Shown here piece after piece: positions 10,657 to 22,660 of a stretch of 64,000 nucleotides of DNA (its first letter is position 1; each line of letters starts with the position of its first letter). This stretch comes from Dryococelus australis (Eukaryota > Arthropoda > Insecta > Phasmatodea > Phasmatidae), in assembly GCA_029891345.1 (NCBI GenBank), contig CM057000.1, forward strand, positions 140,166,163-140,230,162, written 5' to 3'. The translations under genes and the position numbers were made by a program. The notes under the pieces are model-generated. The model did not search any database. It saw only the letters and a list, made by a program, of their open reading frames with translations, and had not been told where the DNA came from.

Positions 10657-11224
10657 GCAAAGTTGTTAGCGGATCCAGGCGGCAAATTTCGCGGTCAATC
10701 GGAGCGAATTTTAAACAGTTGACATTATTTCCCGTAATAATGCTCTAAAACAATGTTTCGTCTCTTAAGAATTGTTCTCTCTGGATATGGTTTTTTTATG
10801 GCAATGAGAAGGTATATATATAATATATATCAAGATTATTTCTAAGTGAAGAAGGACTTATGATTATTTAGGGAAATCACGTACTCTTATATGCAACATG
10901 GTAAAATGGCGGCACTTGTAATCGAGTAAAATCACTGTAACAAATGAAATACGACATTCGTTTAGTGTTTGATCGGCGCTGTATATAGTCTATTCGCGGT
11001 TTCTTTACACTTTTTGAAACGAATCTTTGAAAAAATCACCCCATATATGATGTGTTTGGCTATTTCCTATATATGTCGTTTATCACGATCATTTTATATT
11101 TACGTCAATATAAAATTATCTATTGTTGCTCAAATATAATCTTTACTTGCATTTTATTTGTATATTATAATACTACAATTATAATTTAAATGAAAGAAAC
11201 AGGGAGAAAATAGGTGAGTTGATA

Positions 11225-11550
11225 ATGTTCAGTAAGAAGTAGTTACGATTAAGGGGAAAGTAGTTCCATATATTAAAGTCGAACAAATCGTGGTAAGTAA
11301 CCATGAGTGATAACTTAAATTATTTCTCTCGCTTTCTGAATTTTTTAATGCATTTAAGTGTAGAAATGAGCATATTTGTACAATATTTACTTTTCTAATA
11401 ATTTCGCAGTTTCACTCGACTGAAGCATTAATAAAGTGATGAGGCCCATGGCAATGTTGATTTTACGTAAGGCGGAAGAACACACAAAGTGCGTACGAGT
11501 ATATCTTACGCAGGTCAATCAGAAGTGCTCGTTTTACCGTGAACAGCCTG
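11225..11550 (-). mobile_element. Family A MITE, inverted, one end lost
   Basis: Aligned to the inverted copy at 31981-32398: AAGTAGTTCC, then ATAACTTAAATTATTTCT, then AAAGTGATGAGGCCCATGG, then AAGTGCTCGTTTTACCGTGAAC, ending CAGCCTG before TA. About 115 bp at the plus-left side is missing. Confidence 0.7.
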
Positions 11551-11559
11551 TAGTAGTAC

Positions 11560-12450
11560 TGCTTTTCGCAAGATTGCATGTACCAGAGGGAACTGTGAGG
11601 ACTTTGTTTTAGGAAAGTCTCCCGCGTAGATTCCGTGATACATTAACCTGTCCAGTCGCCACGCCCATGACTGAGGACCCATTGCACGTGAGAGGTACTT
11701 ATGGTCTGCACTGTACACAGCAAGAAATCACTGGCCGGTGTTTTGGACATCTTCCCCGCGAGTGATCTGGTTTGTTTGAAGTTCCTGCTCCTCTCATGCG
11801 TGAATGGTTGGTGCTGACTTCAACGAGCACGCAGAATGTCCTTCACTGCTTGCGAGAAGCACGCTCGACACAAGTACAGCGAGCAGAAAAGAAATTTTGA
11901 CGAACGCAACACTTGAGCTCGTGAGTTAATTCGTGACTTAAAGGTTTAACAAATGCGAGGACTAATGAAACAGTTTGTTGAACAACAGCCTTCGTAACAC
12001 AGCCTACGTCCGAACGTTCAGGAGGAAACTAATGTGACGTACTTTGCTCATTTGTTCAATGTATCAGAGGAAATGTTTGATGAATTTATAGTGTCGGGAT
12101 GGATCGCCCTAAAAACGTTCCATTGCCCTTTCCAACCCTGGTAACCCACGTGTTGGTCTGATTTCAAAGACGTAATCAAGTCAAAAACTGATTCGATGTT
12201 ATTTCCTCATTTTTTCTAATTTATTTATAGTGGTTGGTGAAGGGTGGGGAAGGGGGGTGGGGGCAAGTTACAAACTGAAATGGGACTCGAACGATTGATA
12301 GGCAAGACTGAATACGGAGTGTTAATCTTGGTCAACATTTCAAAAGTTAATTTAATCACATCGGCGCCAAAATCGCTTGGGAACGCAACCAGTTAAACGT
12401 CTAATCGCCGCATCCGTCATATTCATTCGACCTGCTCTCCGTTAGTGCCA
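11560..12450. other. No recognised gene
   Basis: I see no coding or repeat signal that I can name. The composition is mixed, with G-rich patches at about 12240-12265. Confidence 0.45.
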
Positions 12451-12710
12451 AGCGAGGTGTGGTGAAGTGGTAAACGTTCAGACTCACTTTCGGGAGGACC
12501 TGGGTTCGAATCCCGCGCCAGTAATCCTGGGTCCCCCCCCCCCCCCAACCACGTTTTTTACTCGTGGTTTTCCCGAAATCACTCCGGGCGAATTCTGGGA
12601 CGGTTCGTTTCTACAGATGGATGTGGCCGATTCGTTCCCCGGTCCTCATTCTCCGGGCGACTTGCTCCGTGTCCAATGACGTCGTTTTCGGCGGGGACGC
12701 TAAACCCTAC
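12451..12710 (+). mobile_element. tRNA-SINE of a second type
   Basis: A tRNA-like head has A-box-like TGTGGTGAAGTGG and a perfect B-box-like GGGTTCGAATCCC. The body reads GTGGTTTTCCCGAAATCACT, then GGCGAATTCTGGGACGGTTC, then GACGTCGTTTTCGGCGGGGA, ending TAAACCC. This body is unlike the other SINEs here; a similar central block occurs in SINEs of several arthropods. A 14-C run interrupts it at 12533-12546. Confidence 0.75.
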
Positions 12711-13480
12711 CTTTCCACATCGCAGTTGGCGTATCTTCCGCAGGCCGCAGTTTGTGCGCGAGGAAATCTTCTGGAGGCGGTACGAGCAGAACGAACCAGA
12801 GTCGCAGACGACGTCAACCGGAGGAGGATATGGCGAGCGGGTTCGAGAGAGCATTCCGTCCCCGAGACACGAAGGTGCAGAGGCGGACCCCAGAAGAAGC
12901 AAGCGCGGGAATAGAGAGAAGAGGGCAGGTCGAAATGAGTAAAGTTTTGTAAACAAGGCGATAGGAGATAGTCCGAGTGAACCTTGCTAGAGGGGAGAAA
13001 GGAGACGATTGCCGTGGCGTTAGAAGCGATCGCGCCAAACCATCCCCTTGAAAAGAAGGGAAAAACCCGCCGGGCGACGCCATCCTATCAACGCCGGCAG
13101 CGAAAGACTACTACCCCCTCCCCCCCCCCTTCCAGGAAAAACTTTATTGTTCCGAGAAGAGGATGGCGTTGTGTAAGGGAGAAGCCGTGGGGAAGGGGAG
13201 GGGGGAGAGTTTTATCTGCTAGATCTACGGACAATAAAGCCCAAGTTTCGCAATATCAACGCACGAGCTCGCGCGCGCGCGGGCGGGCGAACGATTGCAG
13301 TCGGCTATGGGAACCCGTCAAGGAGTGCATGAAGGGACGCAAAGTCGTGCCCCCCCCCCCCCCCACCCACCAAAAAGCTGCGATGCGAGGAGATATTATC
13401 CAGAGCAGTGGGAGATCTTCAGAGCTGGAACCCTGCCAACTGGAGTGTGTTTGAGGAAGGAAAACTCGCCTTATTTGTTT
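12711..13480. other. CpG-rich island, possible promoter or exon
   Basis: Roughly 750 bp are clearly more GC- and CpG-rich than the flanks, with long overlapping frames on both strands (up to 156 codons) that look like composition artefacts. There are C15 (13350-13364) and CGCGCGCG runs. No protein family was recognised. In insects with DNA methylation such an island can mark a promoter, but it follows directly after a SINE end. Confidence 0.3.
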
Positions 13481-13739
13481 AGCCCTCCGCACCGAAAGTG
13501 GCATGCGCTGCTTCTATGTTCATGTTCGAACATAAATCGCTTTCAGTCGAGCACATGTAATACCTCTTACGAACGTGTGGATACAGATGTTGATTGTATA
13601 CACTTTTGGTCACAGTTTCGTGACATGGCTAATTATAATACTAAAGTTTTCTGTTTTGGATTGCTGGGTTTAAAATTCATTGATGGCAGACTCGCTTCCA
13701 TGTTGAGGTATTCTGCATTAAAATACTGATATCGTTCGT

Positions 13740-14078
13740 TCAGAGCGCAATTTATTTTAAGATGGCTGTAGAAAATACTCTTGGTATATTTGAGCTTTGA
13801 AACCAGCAAACGTTTACAACAATTTGCTTACAAAATAATAATTTTGTTTACAACTATAAATAATTAATTAATTCCCCGCTTGATTTCACTGACTAGAGGA
13901 GTATACCCTATATATTTTAAAGGCCTATAAATAAAATATAGTAGAATGCGATTATGCTCATTTTAAAAAGATTGTAAGCCATTTTGCGCAACACAAATTC
14001 CTATATTTATTCACAGGTACATAATAAAACCCAAATTTGAAGATTGTTTTATATATATTCTCTATCACAATCATGGCG
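13740..14078. other. AT-rich spacer, no gene seen
   Basis: Nothing recognisable lies between the GC-rich block and the next SINE. Confidence 0.5.
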
Positions 14079-14300
14079 GGTGAGTGAGTGAAGTGATTTG
14101 GCAGCTCCTAACAGTGATGTCTTAAGAGCCGATGAGGGCGATTGAAGTGAGAATGGAGCAGCACTTGAATGAAAGGGTGGACGAAACGGGAGATCCCCGA
14201 GAAAACCCGCCGACCAGCGGTATCGTCCGGAACGATTCACACATGCGAAAATCCGTGAGTTACACGGCCAGGGATTGAACCCGGTTCTCCTTGGTGGAAT
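14079..14300 (-). mobile_element. tRNA-SINE with (CACT)n tail, head decayed
   Basis: On minus: GGGTTCAATCCCTGGCC, then CGGACGATACCGCTGGTCGG, then GGGTTTTCTCGGGGATCTCC, then GAGCCGATGAGGG on plus, and a CACTTCACTCACTCACC tail. The 5' part with the A box is not recognisable. Confidence 0.8.
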
Positions 14301-14419
14301 ACACTCATGGTGACTTGACGATATATATTTATGAACTCATTCAAATGTACGGAAAGCAGCGTTCCTGCTTGAACATGAGGTAAGCATAACGTCTATGCCA
14401 GGTTTGGTAAAACTGTTGT

Positions 14420-14744
14420 TTGTATTCACGGTAGTTCCAACTTTCCTGAAGCCTTGCTAAAGTTCTACTTTCATTATATTACTCCGTCTCATGCAAACAA
14501 AGCTTAACCGAGTCTAGAAAATTACACCAAAAGGATAATGCACCGTATTCATGCCCTTCCAGTGTAATAATATTTGGCGTTATAACTATTTCTTGCTAGG
14601 GATTGCCAACACGCTTATTTTCTCCCTGTTTTTATTTTTATTAACTATAAATGAAACACTTAAATTTGTAAATTAAATGTAAGTAAAATTTTCATTTAAT
14701 TTGAAATCAGGTATTTAATGTTTTCATGAGTATAAAACGCTGGA
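14420..14744 (+). repeat. Interspersed repeat family R, copy 1
   Basis: This copy shares ordered blocks with 21590-21910 and 43318-43480: ACTTTCCTGA, then GCTAAAGTTCTACTT, then CAAAGCTTAAC, then TGTAATAATATTT, then ACTATTTCTTGCTAGG and a right end ATAAAACGCT. It has no coding capacity. I cannot assign a class, as no clear inverted ends were seen. Confidence 0.6.
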
Positions 14745-14756
14745 CGGGCACATCCC

Positions 14757-15013
14757 GAGTAGAGTGGAGAGATTTGGGCGGCTCGTAACATCGGTGCCTT
14801 GAGAGCCTATGAGGGTGAAGTGAGGCGAGTATGGAGCAGCACCAGAATGAGGGGGGGGGGGGTGACGGGAGATCCCCGAGAAAACCCGCCGACCAGCGGC
14901 ATCGCGAGGCACGATTACCAAATGCGAAGGTCCGGGAGCAGCCCCGCCTTGAATCGAGCCCAGTTCGCCCAGGTGGGAGGCGATTAGTCTATCTACTACA
15001 CCGCCGCGGCCCC
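14757..15013 (-). mobile_element. tRNA-SINE, near full length
   Basis: On minus it starts GGGGCCGCGGCGGTGTAGTA, then the B-box region, and on plus shows GAAAACCCGCCGACCAGCGG, then GAGAGCCTATGAGGGTGAAG and a tail near 14757. A G12 run lies at 14851-14862 inside the body. Confidence 0.85.
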
Positions 15014-15056
15014 AAGTATCCCGGTAAACCTCAACTAATAAAAGCAACATCCACTT

Positions 15057-15135
15057 TGCGTCCGACGAGCGGGGATAGAACTCGGTTCACTGCCGTGGGA
15101 AGTGAGACTAGTGACCATTTCACCACCGTGGCCCC
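15057..15135 (-). mobile_element. Second SINE head next to the first
   Basis: On minus it reads GGGGCCACGGTGGTGAAATG with a B-box-like GAGTTCTATCCCC, so it is a tRNA-like SINE head without a recognisable body. It lies about 45 bp from the neighbouring SINE in the same orientation. Confidence 0.6.
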
Positions 15136-15139
15136 ATAA

Positions 15140-17260
15140 CACTTACCGCTGTCTCCATTTGTAGTTATTGGTGGCCGTACCTTGATGACTGCGCGCCCAT
15201 TAATTATGCACTCGAATGCAGGAGTCAACCCGTCCTAAATCTCCCACGTGTCTTAAAATAGCTATTTAAAAAATTTAAATAAATGTTCCGTCACTGAGAC
15301 TAATTGCACTAGTGAAAATACATGTTGCCATGTTTCGTATCATCTTCAAAAATCTGTATGGCTATCAAAATGCTAATTTTACCAAATAACCTATGATTTA
15401 AATTGGAATTTCAATGCCCAAGACAATCCGTTAACACTTAAAAAAAAAAAAAAAATGTTGTGTTCGCATTGGTTACCGATGTTTTGGAGTAAAATGTTTG
15501 TGGAGTAATTTAATTAAATACGGTTAAGAATAAATTTTGCTCTTAATATATGACGTGTTACTGCATAGCATGTTTTAATGTTCCAGCACTTACTACACGT
15601 CTCGTAGGAACGTAGTCTGCGTAGCTGAACACTTTAAGCCATATACAGCACTAAGCGTGTCCCTATAAACTGTAACTAGGTTAATGTAGTTGTAGGAAAC
15701 TGGCGAAGTTGGCGTCCCTGAAAAACTAATGGCTGGAACTTCCTCCACTGAGTTGGCAAAACTGAGATAGGAGTGGGAGTGTTCGTAGAGGGAGCAGCGT
15801 AACCTCATGGCAGACACGCCAACAGAAGCACAAAATAAGAATATTACTCACAATTCAAGGAACTCAGCGTTGTTACAGTTGAAATTACTTTCTTTTTTTT
15901 TTTCGTACAGGATGTGGAATGGCTGATATACGTCACCAAAATACAGTAATAACAAAGATTAAGCTTATGTTTCTGAACTGGAATGCAATACTGGCATTGT
16001 AATAACATCGGGCGGGCCACATGTGGAAGAACTGCAGCAGTTATGAGGTTCGCTTGCCTCAGCTTACATATTTTTATCGTGTAGTATATACTTGTTTACA
16101 TTGTTTGCCTATTTCTAAAATTATAGGCAAAGCTCCGACCTTATTATAACATGCAGTATGGGTTTTCAAATGTCTTAACTTGTTGTACAGACACATTTTG
16201 GAGGAATATGTGCACTGTTTTTGGACGTAATAGACTGCAGATTTAGTATCATGCACATGTCGTGCATGTACGTAAAAAATCACAAACTGCAATAATGGCA
16301 CAAAGGATTTAGCGAGATATGTAGGCTAAGTGTTTTCTGCAAAAATAACCATTTATTCACGCTTGTCACTCTGGACTGAGAAATAATTGTGGATATTTAT
16401 TAAATAAATATTAAGACAAAATATACCCGTCAGTTGCAAAATACTCTTAAAATGTGGCGAGAAAATTAAATTATTTAAAACATTTCCGAAGTCCAAACTA
16501 ATAGAGCAAGATACAGGCGTCATTAATAAATTACTCTAAAATAAATGTTAAATAGTATGACACCCCGAAGTCTGTTAGGGTGTATACTGTAGTTTCGTCT
16601 TCGCATATATATTATGGCACTATATATAGTACAGTGATGGTTCAAAGTGAGGGCGTATACAAGGATGAAGCTAAACGAGCTATGACAAGTTATATCGGGA
16701 CAAATTACCGTGTGGCCAAGTACGGACAATATTTGGCTTGAGCAAACGCTCGTAATCCAGGTGTCTGATCTGGAATAAATTTTGTGAAGTAGAAACAATT
16801 TTGTTAATATAAATTAGGATTTTTCCATTGCGCCGCCCCGCTCAGTGATATTTTCCAATCCCCCTTGATATGAAGGAGAGTGTGTATGCACAAAACGTTG
16901 ATTTTGAATCGCCTGTGAGCATCCCGCAGTTTATAAATACAAAATTCTCCTACATGAAATAAGTTGAAAATAAAGAGATATGTATAATTGAACTGTATGT
17001 TTACTCTCACGCCAAGCCCTAATGCTTTATTCTGGCAACGTTTATATTAGACGCAACCTTTCGGCAGTATGAATGTGATATTACGTTCTGCTCCCAAGTA
17101 GAATTATGTCCGAAATTTCTGTGATGTGTGTTCTTCGAAGAGTTAGAATGTTTGTAGCATTTTTGAGGGTTGCTTGAAATATGTTTAAGGTTGGTTCTTA
17201 TATATGTTGATATATAAGATATATAAGATATGTTGGAGGTCATGCCTGCGGTCTGACAGG
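15140..17260. other. Long stretch without a recognised gene
   Basis: AT-rich, with a poly-A run near 15440. Minus-strand frames of 68-91 codons show no protein motif. Confidence 0.5.
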
Positions 17261-17266
17261 AGGTCT

Positions 17267-17332
17267 GTTCGAAGTATGTTTGACGTTTGTTCGAAGTACG
17301 TTTGAATTTCGTTCGAAGTACGTTTTACGACT
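17267..17332. repeat. Three tandem 22-bp repeats
   Basis: GTTCGAAGTAYGTTTGA recurs at 17267, 17289 and 17311, a spacing of exactly 22 bp. GTTCGAAGTACG is conserved in the last two copies. Confidence 0.8.
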
Positions 17333-18548
17333 GAGGTAATTTGAGATATTGTGCTACGCTTCGCAATTGAGGAATGTTTGGCGAGTGATGCACGCATAAT
17401 GAATGGATCAGATGCCCGAAGCTATTCGAATGTTACTAGACAGGTGTCAGTCTTGACTTAGTGGCTGTGCCTAATCGGGTTCTTTCTGCACAAAATTGGC
17501 GAATTATATGAGAGCGAAATGTTGGACATTGCATTCGTTTTCGGGTATTTTTACCTAAGTGTAGTGCATTTTATTCCCTTCTAATGCCGGAATAATTTCC
17601 TGGATGTTGTGTTTACTGCCACTGTTCTGGCCCTCTATTAATTGCAAGTGAGCTCTCATATTTGTAGGAATTTTTTTTTTGTTTTTAAAATAAACGTAAA
17701 GGTCATCAAAAGTCAATATGAAAAGTACACATTTATATTTGTAGGGATGTGATTTTATTTTAGTTTTCCTTGTTTTCAAGATAAACGCAGTCACCAAAAT
17801 TCAATATACCGTTAAGGGTTAAAGTCAATATTCGCTTCTGATGTAATAATGGATCAAGAGAAATCCAATGCCGTTTTTTACGGCTAAATGACATCACCTC
17901 ACTGGAAATTTCTTTGGAAATGTAAGAATAACTTGCCCTGCATTAAACTCAGAAATTGGATAGACTGTCTTTAATGTCGAAGACAGTTACTAGGGAAAGC
18001 ACATGGTTAAATTAATTCAAAATAATAAAGTTTAGCTATAAACAATTGAAATGCAATAACAAAAATAAAATATTTGTGAAAAGCACTTAACAAATAAAAA
18101 TATCAATTTAAAACCAATGTCAAATATAATGCAAAAATTAAAACTTAGTACTTACGCAAGGATGGAGACAAATATTACACCAAACATAATATCGTAAAAT
18201 AGATATCAACATAATAAAAAAAAAACAAATCGTCTCAACAATTGACAGAAAACACAACTTTTGTCTGGACTGAAATATATAAGAAACGAAAGTATTTAAA
18301 AGCATAAATGTAGGTAGACTTCGAACATTACAAGAATACATCAAGGTGGGCCAAACAAAGGATCAAGAAGATTGATGAAGTCGGAATAAAAACTGGAAAC
18401 CAACAAAGCAGACGTGAAGTTCAACGCCAGAGTTGAATATGTACACAAAAAAACACGATTCACAAACGATACAACTTACGTCAAGATCACGAAAAATGAT
18501 CTACTTCAAGCACTGCATGTATAAAAGAGACAGGTATGAAAACAGGTA

Positions 18549-18978
18549 AAGGCTGTTCACGGTAAAATGAGCACTTTCGTCGAAAGCCCTGCTTAAGATC
18601 TACTTGTATGGACGTTGTGTATTCTTCCACCTTATGTGAGAATAGCAATGTCATGGGCTTCTTCAGTTTATTCATGCGTCGGTCAAGCGAAACTGTGAAA
18701 ATATTAGAAAAGTAAATAATTTTCAAATCTGCTCATCTTTACACTTCCATGCATAAAAAAAAAAAAAACAGAAAGCGAAAGAAATCATTTAAGTTATTGG
18801 AAATTGTTACCTATCACTTTTTATTCGACGTTAAGATACGGAACTACTTTCCCATCCATCGTTACCAACTTAACTGGGCGCACGTCACTCAGGGAGCCCG
18901 TTAAATACATGCAGCTAGGAGCAGTGACTTTTTCCTAAGGTTGACTTCAAACGTGCTCACTTGATCGCGAACAGCCTT
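18549..18978 (+). mobile_element. Family A MITE, complete 430-bp copy
   Basis: Left end AAGGCTGTTCACGGTAAAAT and right end ATCGCGAACAGCCTT are inverted and flanked by TA (18547-18548, 18979-18980). The interior (TTAAGATCTACTTGTATGGA, then TTCATGCGTCGGTCAAGCGA, then CCATCCATCGTTACCAACTT, then AACTGGGCGCACGTCACTCA) defines the family. There is no coding region, so it must be mobilised by a transposase in trans. The TA duplication fits the Tc1/mariner superfamily. Confidence 0.85.
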
Positions 18979-19079
18979 TAATCACGTTAATTAACACGAG
19001 AATAAACATAATTCGCACAACGTTTCAGGAGCTGGCATCTGCCGCCGTCTTCAGAAGATGTTCGACAGTTTCAAAAACA

Positions 19080-19640
19080 TCGTATCTGCATATTCAACAG
19101 CTTTGAGAGAGATCTCTCTCTCACTCTCGGCAACAAGCTTAGCTACAGGTTAACCAGCGGGGGAATACTCCCGCAAACAAGGTTACGAAGTGCATATCTG
19201 GACGCGGGCGCAGAGATAAGACCCGCACATCCTGAGGAGGTCCGCTAATCCCTTATCGTCCGAGTCTTCGGCGCAAGGCTAAGCTGGGCGAAGTTACCAC
19301 CCAGTGAAGCGTCGTCGGGCGCTCAATCTCTATGTTAATTCCGCGAGACGGGTTTCGAGGGGAGGGTGGTAGGGGGTTGGGGTTAGTATAGCAACGGATA
19401 TGATTACCAAGTTCGGAGCGGGAATGCGTATACAGAGAGGGGCAGTGCAGATATCCCATATACTGGAACAGCGATATGCGACGACGCGGCGGGTCAGTGT
19501 CCAGAAGCCATCATAACAAACACCGGGGCCGTTGTACAGTCTGTTTGAAGACCAGGGGAACACGACCGCGTCTATAGAGCATGTGAAGGTAACCCGAGGA
19601 GGAACTTGACACTTTCGGGTCCGATTCAATTATAATGTTT
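19080..19640. other. GC-richer block, no assignable gene
   Basis: A palindromic GAGAGAGATCTCTCTC stands near 19105. Overlapping minus-strand frames (68 and 99 codons) have no recognised motif. Confidence 0.3.
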
Positions 19641-19690
19641 CAGTTGTTGCAAAGCAGAATTTTTTTTTGTGAGTGTGTGTATGTACTTAA

Positions 19691-20062
19691 GGCCTGGCTT
19701 GACCATGCGTGGGCGTATAAGGAAATGATTGCTAAGTTCGTAAAAGGATATCACAGTCGTCTTTTGTGGTAGTATTATCAACTAAATATTTTTTTGTTAG
19801 AGAAAGAATGCATATAGATTTATAAACCAAATTTTAATTTATTTTAAATTTTAAATGCACTTTTTCATAAAATTGTTACACTTTATAAATAATAAAAAAT
19901 TAAACTTAAATTAAATTATAATTATTTGGAGGGTTTGCAAATCTAGATGCGTTCAATCTTTAACAAAAAATCTTCAGTTGAAAATACTACCACAAAAAAC
20001 GGATGTGAGAGCGTTGTTTAGCATTTAATCCCCTATATGCCCATGCATGGTGAAGCCTGGCC
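19691..20062. mobile_element. 372-bp MITE with long imperfect TIRs
   Basis: Left GGCCTGGCTTGACCATGCGT and right (reverse complement) GGCCAGGCTTCACCATGCAT begin imperfect inverted repeats of about 90 bp that end in TTTTGTGGTAGTATT on each side. The core is AT-rich with no frame. TTAA abuts on the left and ATAA on the right, so a TTAA target is possible but unproven. The terminal motif resembles the element at 62837-63409. Confidence 0.8.
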
Positions 20063-20524
20063 ATAAAGGGCTTCCCTAGAGAAGAAAGAAAAATTTAACA
20101 CCTCAAGGTTACATTGCGACAGAGACGGAAAATATCTATAAAGAATATTTGTGTGTGTTATGTTTCATCAAAATTATAAGCGATGTCCGTTGGGTTTTAA
20201 TTGCGCAATCTGTTCGAAAAAGGGTACACTAGTGTCACTATACTTTCAAACACTGTTTTACATAAGAATAAATACGTAAAAAGTGGGCTATTTCTAGCGA
20301 TATTTGCTGACTTTCGACACTTTTCAAATTCCACATCAGTGTTTTAATAACCACATTTATAAATGGGCTACGAAATAACGACATTCATTTCGGTCCTGAA
20401 GAAATATTTTCATTAAAATATCCCATAGTTTTCGTTGGAAATCGGCATAGACACAACCGCTGACAATGAGAACCATATGACAACAAAACCAGGATTTACA
20501 TTAGCCCGTCGCATCTGTCCGTCA

Positions 20525-20542
20525 TCCGTCCGTCCGTCCGTC
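20525..20542. repeat. Short CCGT tandem repeat
   Basis: About four CCGT units stand alone in AT-rich sequence. Confidence 0.8.
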
Positions 20543-20964
20543 TCCCAGCCGAGCGATTTACAACCAGACTTCGTACGTCCGTCGTAAGTTCATTGCTGCA
20601 AACTAACAAAAGTTTACAAAAATGGAAAAATCCTCCATTGAAAAGTGAAAATATTTAGCGGCATTGTTTTTCTATGTACCCAAAACGAACCTACACGTAC
20701 ATAAAGGAAATTAATCGATGTAAATGTTATAAATATCATATAAAGCGAGTTTCTATTCCTTTACTGTTGCACAAAAGGAGCTCGTGTTTCCAAACGTAAT
20801 TATCTGTTAATCTTCAGGAAAAATGGAACCTAATTTCATTTTACAGTTACATAAACGTTAGAACACAGAAAACGACCTCCAGTTTGCTATGAGCGTCAGG
20901 TTGAAAGGCAGGATCACCAGCGACAACTTTCAACTTCCAGGCAGCATCTTAGTAGAAGTGGTTA

Positions 20965-21260
20965 ATCATACAATGGGGTTATGAGACAGCGAAGTAACTA
21001 AAAATAAATAAAAATCATAAAAATATAGTGCTTGTAACCAGGTACAAGAAAAGTGACAAGTTGCATGGTCAAAAATAGCGAAATATTTGTTTGTACTGGG
21101 CAAAAATTCATTTGGTTGCCCCAAACAAAATATTTCGTTGAGTAAATAAACCCTGATTACCAACAAAACTAATTTTGTTCATCTAACAAGATACACATTT
21201 GAAATCACAAAACTTTGGGCTAAAATAAATAAGTCTGTCAACAAAATATCTAGTTAGATC
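20965..21260. repeat. AT-rich repeat related to those at 22095 and 59145
   Basis: Phrases such as AATATTTGTTTGTACTGGGC, TTGGTTGCCCCAAACAAAAT and GGGCTAAAATAAATAAGTCT, then GTCAACAAAAT have counterparts near 59160-59330 (GCCCCAACAAAC, GGCCAAAATAAATTTGACTG). This suggests an old interspersed element whose ends are unclear. Confidence 0.35.
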
Positions 21261-21262
21261 TA

Positions 21263-21265
<3 letters not shown>

Positions 21266-21334
<69 letters not shown>
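21266..21334. repeat. AT microsatellite
   Basis: About 34 AT units in an uninterrupted run. Confidence 0.95.
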
Positions 21335-21336
<2 letters not shown>

Positions 21337-21589
21337 GTTTGGCCACTTATTTGATTGTCTTCGTTACAAATTACAGCTCGAGAGTCTGCTTTCATTTTTT
21401 TTGTGACAGTCAGAAAAGTAACACTCATCGTTAATGCATTTCGTGGTGATTTATAACAGTATAAACATCCTAATAAATCAAATTCAACAGGAAACTGAAA
21501 ACTAGAGCTGTAAAACTTGACATTTTTATTTGCGCACGTAGTTCAGTATTCGAAATGTATTTCAAAACATTCCTATTCGATCAGTACTT

Positions 21590-21910
21590 CCGTCCGCTGT
21601 AATCTCGCACTTTCCTGACGTCCTGCTAAAGTTCTACTTCCACGATATTCCTCCGCCTCGTACAAGGTAATCTTATCTAAGACTGGGAAATTTCACCAGA
21701 GGACAACGCACCACATTCTTGCGCACTCAGTTGTAATAATATTTTACGTGAGAACTATTTCTTACTAGGCGTCACACACATGTTATCTCACTGCCTTAAA
21801 TTCGTATTAATTACAAGTTAAATATTATAAATTGCAGAGAGGATATAAATAACATTACAATTTTACCAAGAAATAAATGTTACTTTCCGTGAACATAAGT
21901 ACAAAACGCT
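21590..21910 (+). repeat. Interspersed repeat family R, copy 2
   Basis: Same block order as 14420-14744: ACTTTCCTGACGTCCTGCTA, then AAGTTCTACTTCCACGATAT, then GTTGTAATAATATTT, then GAACTATTTCTTACTAGG and right end AAGTACAAAACGCTTG. The two copies are similar in length (about 320 bp), suggesting real element ends. Confidence 0.6.
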
Positions 21911-22094
21911 TGTGATACATGGTATATTTAGGAAATAACTAAAAACGTCACACATGAGGTTATTTTGCAAAGGTTTGATTCAAAAAGTGTGAAAAAAAAC
22001 AGCTAATATACTAGGTCTTAGGTTGCTATGACGTCACGCTCGAGTTTCGAACAGACTTCCAAATTCTTTACATTAACCAAGACTGTTAACTGTA

Positions 22095-22285
22095 CGTAGA
22101 GGCAAGCAAAACTTTGCACAAACAATATCTTTGTTTGGGGAAACCAAAATAAAACAACAAAATTGTTTGGTTTCAACAAAAAAAAAAGTACTATATCGCC
22201 CCTATACAAACCATTAATTTGGTTGCTGCAAATTAACTTTATTTGATTCAACAAAGCATTTTTCTTAGTGCACGGGTAGCTCTTA
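22095..22285 (-). repeat. AT-rich element ending in TGCACTAAGAAAAATG
   Basis: Read on minus, TGCACTAAGAAAAATGCTTT, then GTTGAATCAAATAAAG resembles the plus-strand sequence at 59145 (TACACTGAGAGAAATGTTTG). Only one end is clear. It is non-coding and probably a DNA-element end. Confidence 0.4.
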
Positions 22286-22375
22286 TACGCCTTCATTTCC
22301 CAAAAAAGGATATAGGTCCTTGTGATAAGAAGCATGGCCAAAATAAATAAATATATATATATATACGCTGTTCAC

Positions 22376-22602
22376 TGTAAAGTGAGCAATTTTTAAGGCC
22401 CTGCTAAATTTTTCCTTTCAATTAATTTATACCTTTCCGCCACTTTTAAATGTAAACAAAGCAACATGACTAGTAAACACAGTGTATACATTTCATCACT
22501 CGCAATAGTTAACTTCTGAGACTGCAAATAAAATATATTTATTAGGTGTTAATGCTTTTTGTGAGGGCCTTAAAAAGTGCTCACTTTACCGTGAACAGCC
22601 TA
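22376..22602 (+). mobile_element. Family B MITE, complete 227-bp copy
   Basis: CGCTGTTCACTGTAAAGTGA at the left and TCACTTTACCGTGAACAGCC, then TA at the right. It is flanked by TA within a TA-rich target. The interior (GGCCCTGCTAAATTTTTCC, then GCAATAGTTAACTTCTGAGA, then GAGGGCCTTAAAAAG) is the best family B reference in the window. Confidence 0.8.
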
Positions 22603-22610
22603 TACATATA

Positions 22611-22660
22611 TAGGCTCTTCACGGTAAAGTGAGCATTTTGAGTGGTGAACTGTGCCGAAG
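22611..22660 (+). mobile_element. Lone TIR of the same MITE group
   Basis: TAGGCTCTTCACGGTAAAGT, then GAGCATTTTGAG lies 8 bp after the family B copy. Its inner sequence differs from families A and B and no partner end was found, so it is a solo end or a third subfamily. Confidence 0.5.

Noticed and set aside
12579..13504. Long overlapping open frames on both strands (up to 156 codons)
   Set aside because: They overlap one another on both strands in GC-rich DNA with homopolymers and show no protein motif. Composition explains them.
19015..19075. Hammerhead ribozyme on minus (CTGAAGA ... GAAACG)
   Set aside because: CTGANGA and GAAA are present, but the sequence between them does not form the required closing pair and stem II. 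The motif is also common at retroelement ends.
21183..21428. 81-codon minus frame with IY repeats
   Set aside because: It is the translation of an AT microsatellite.
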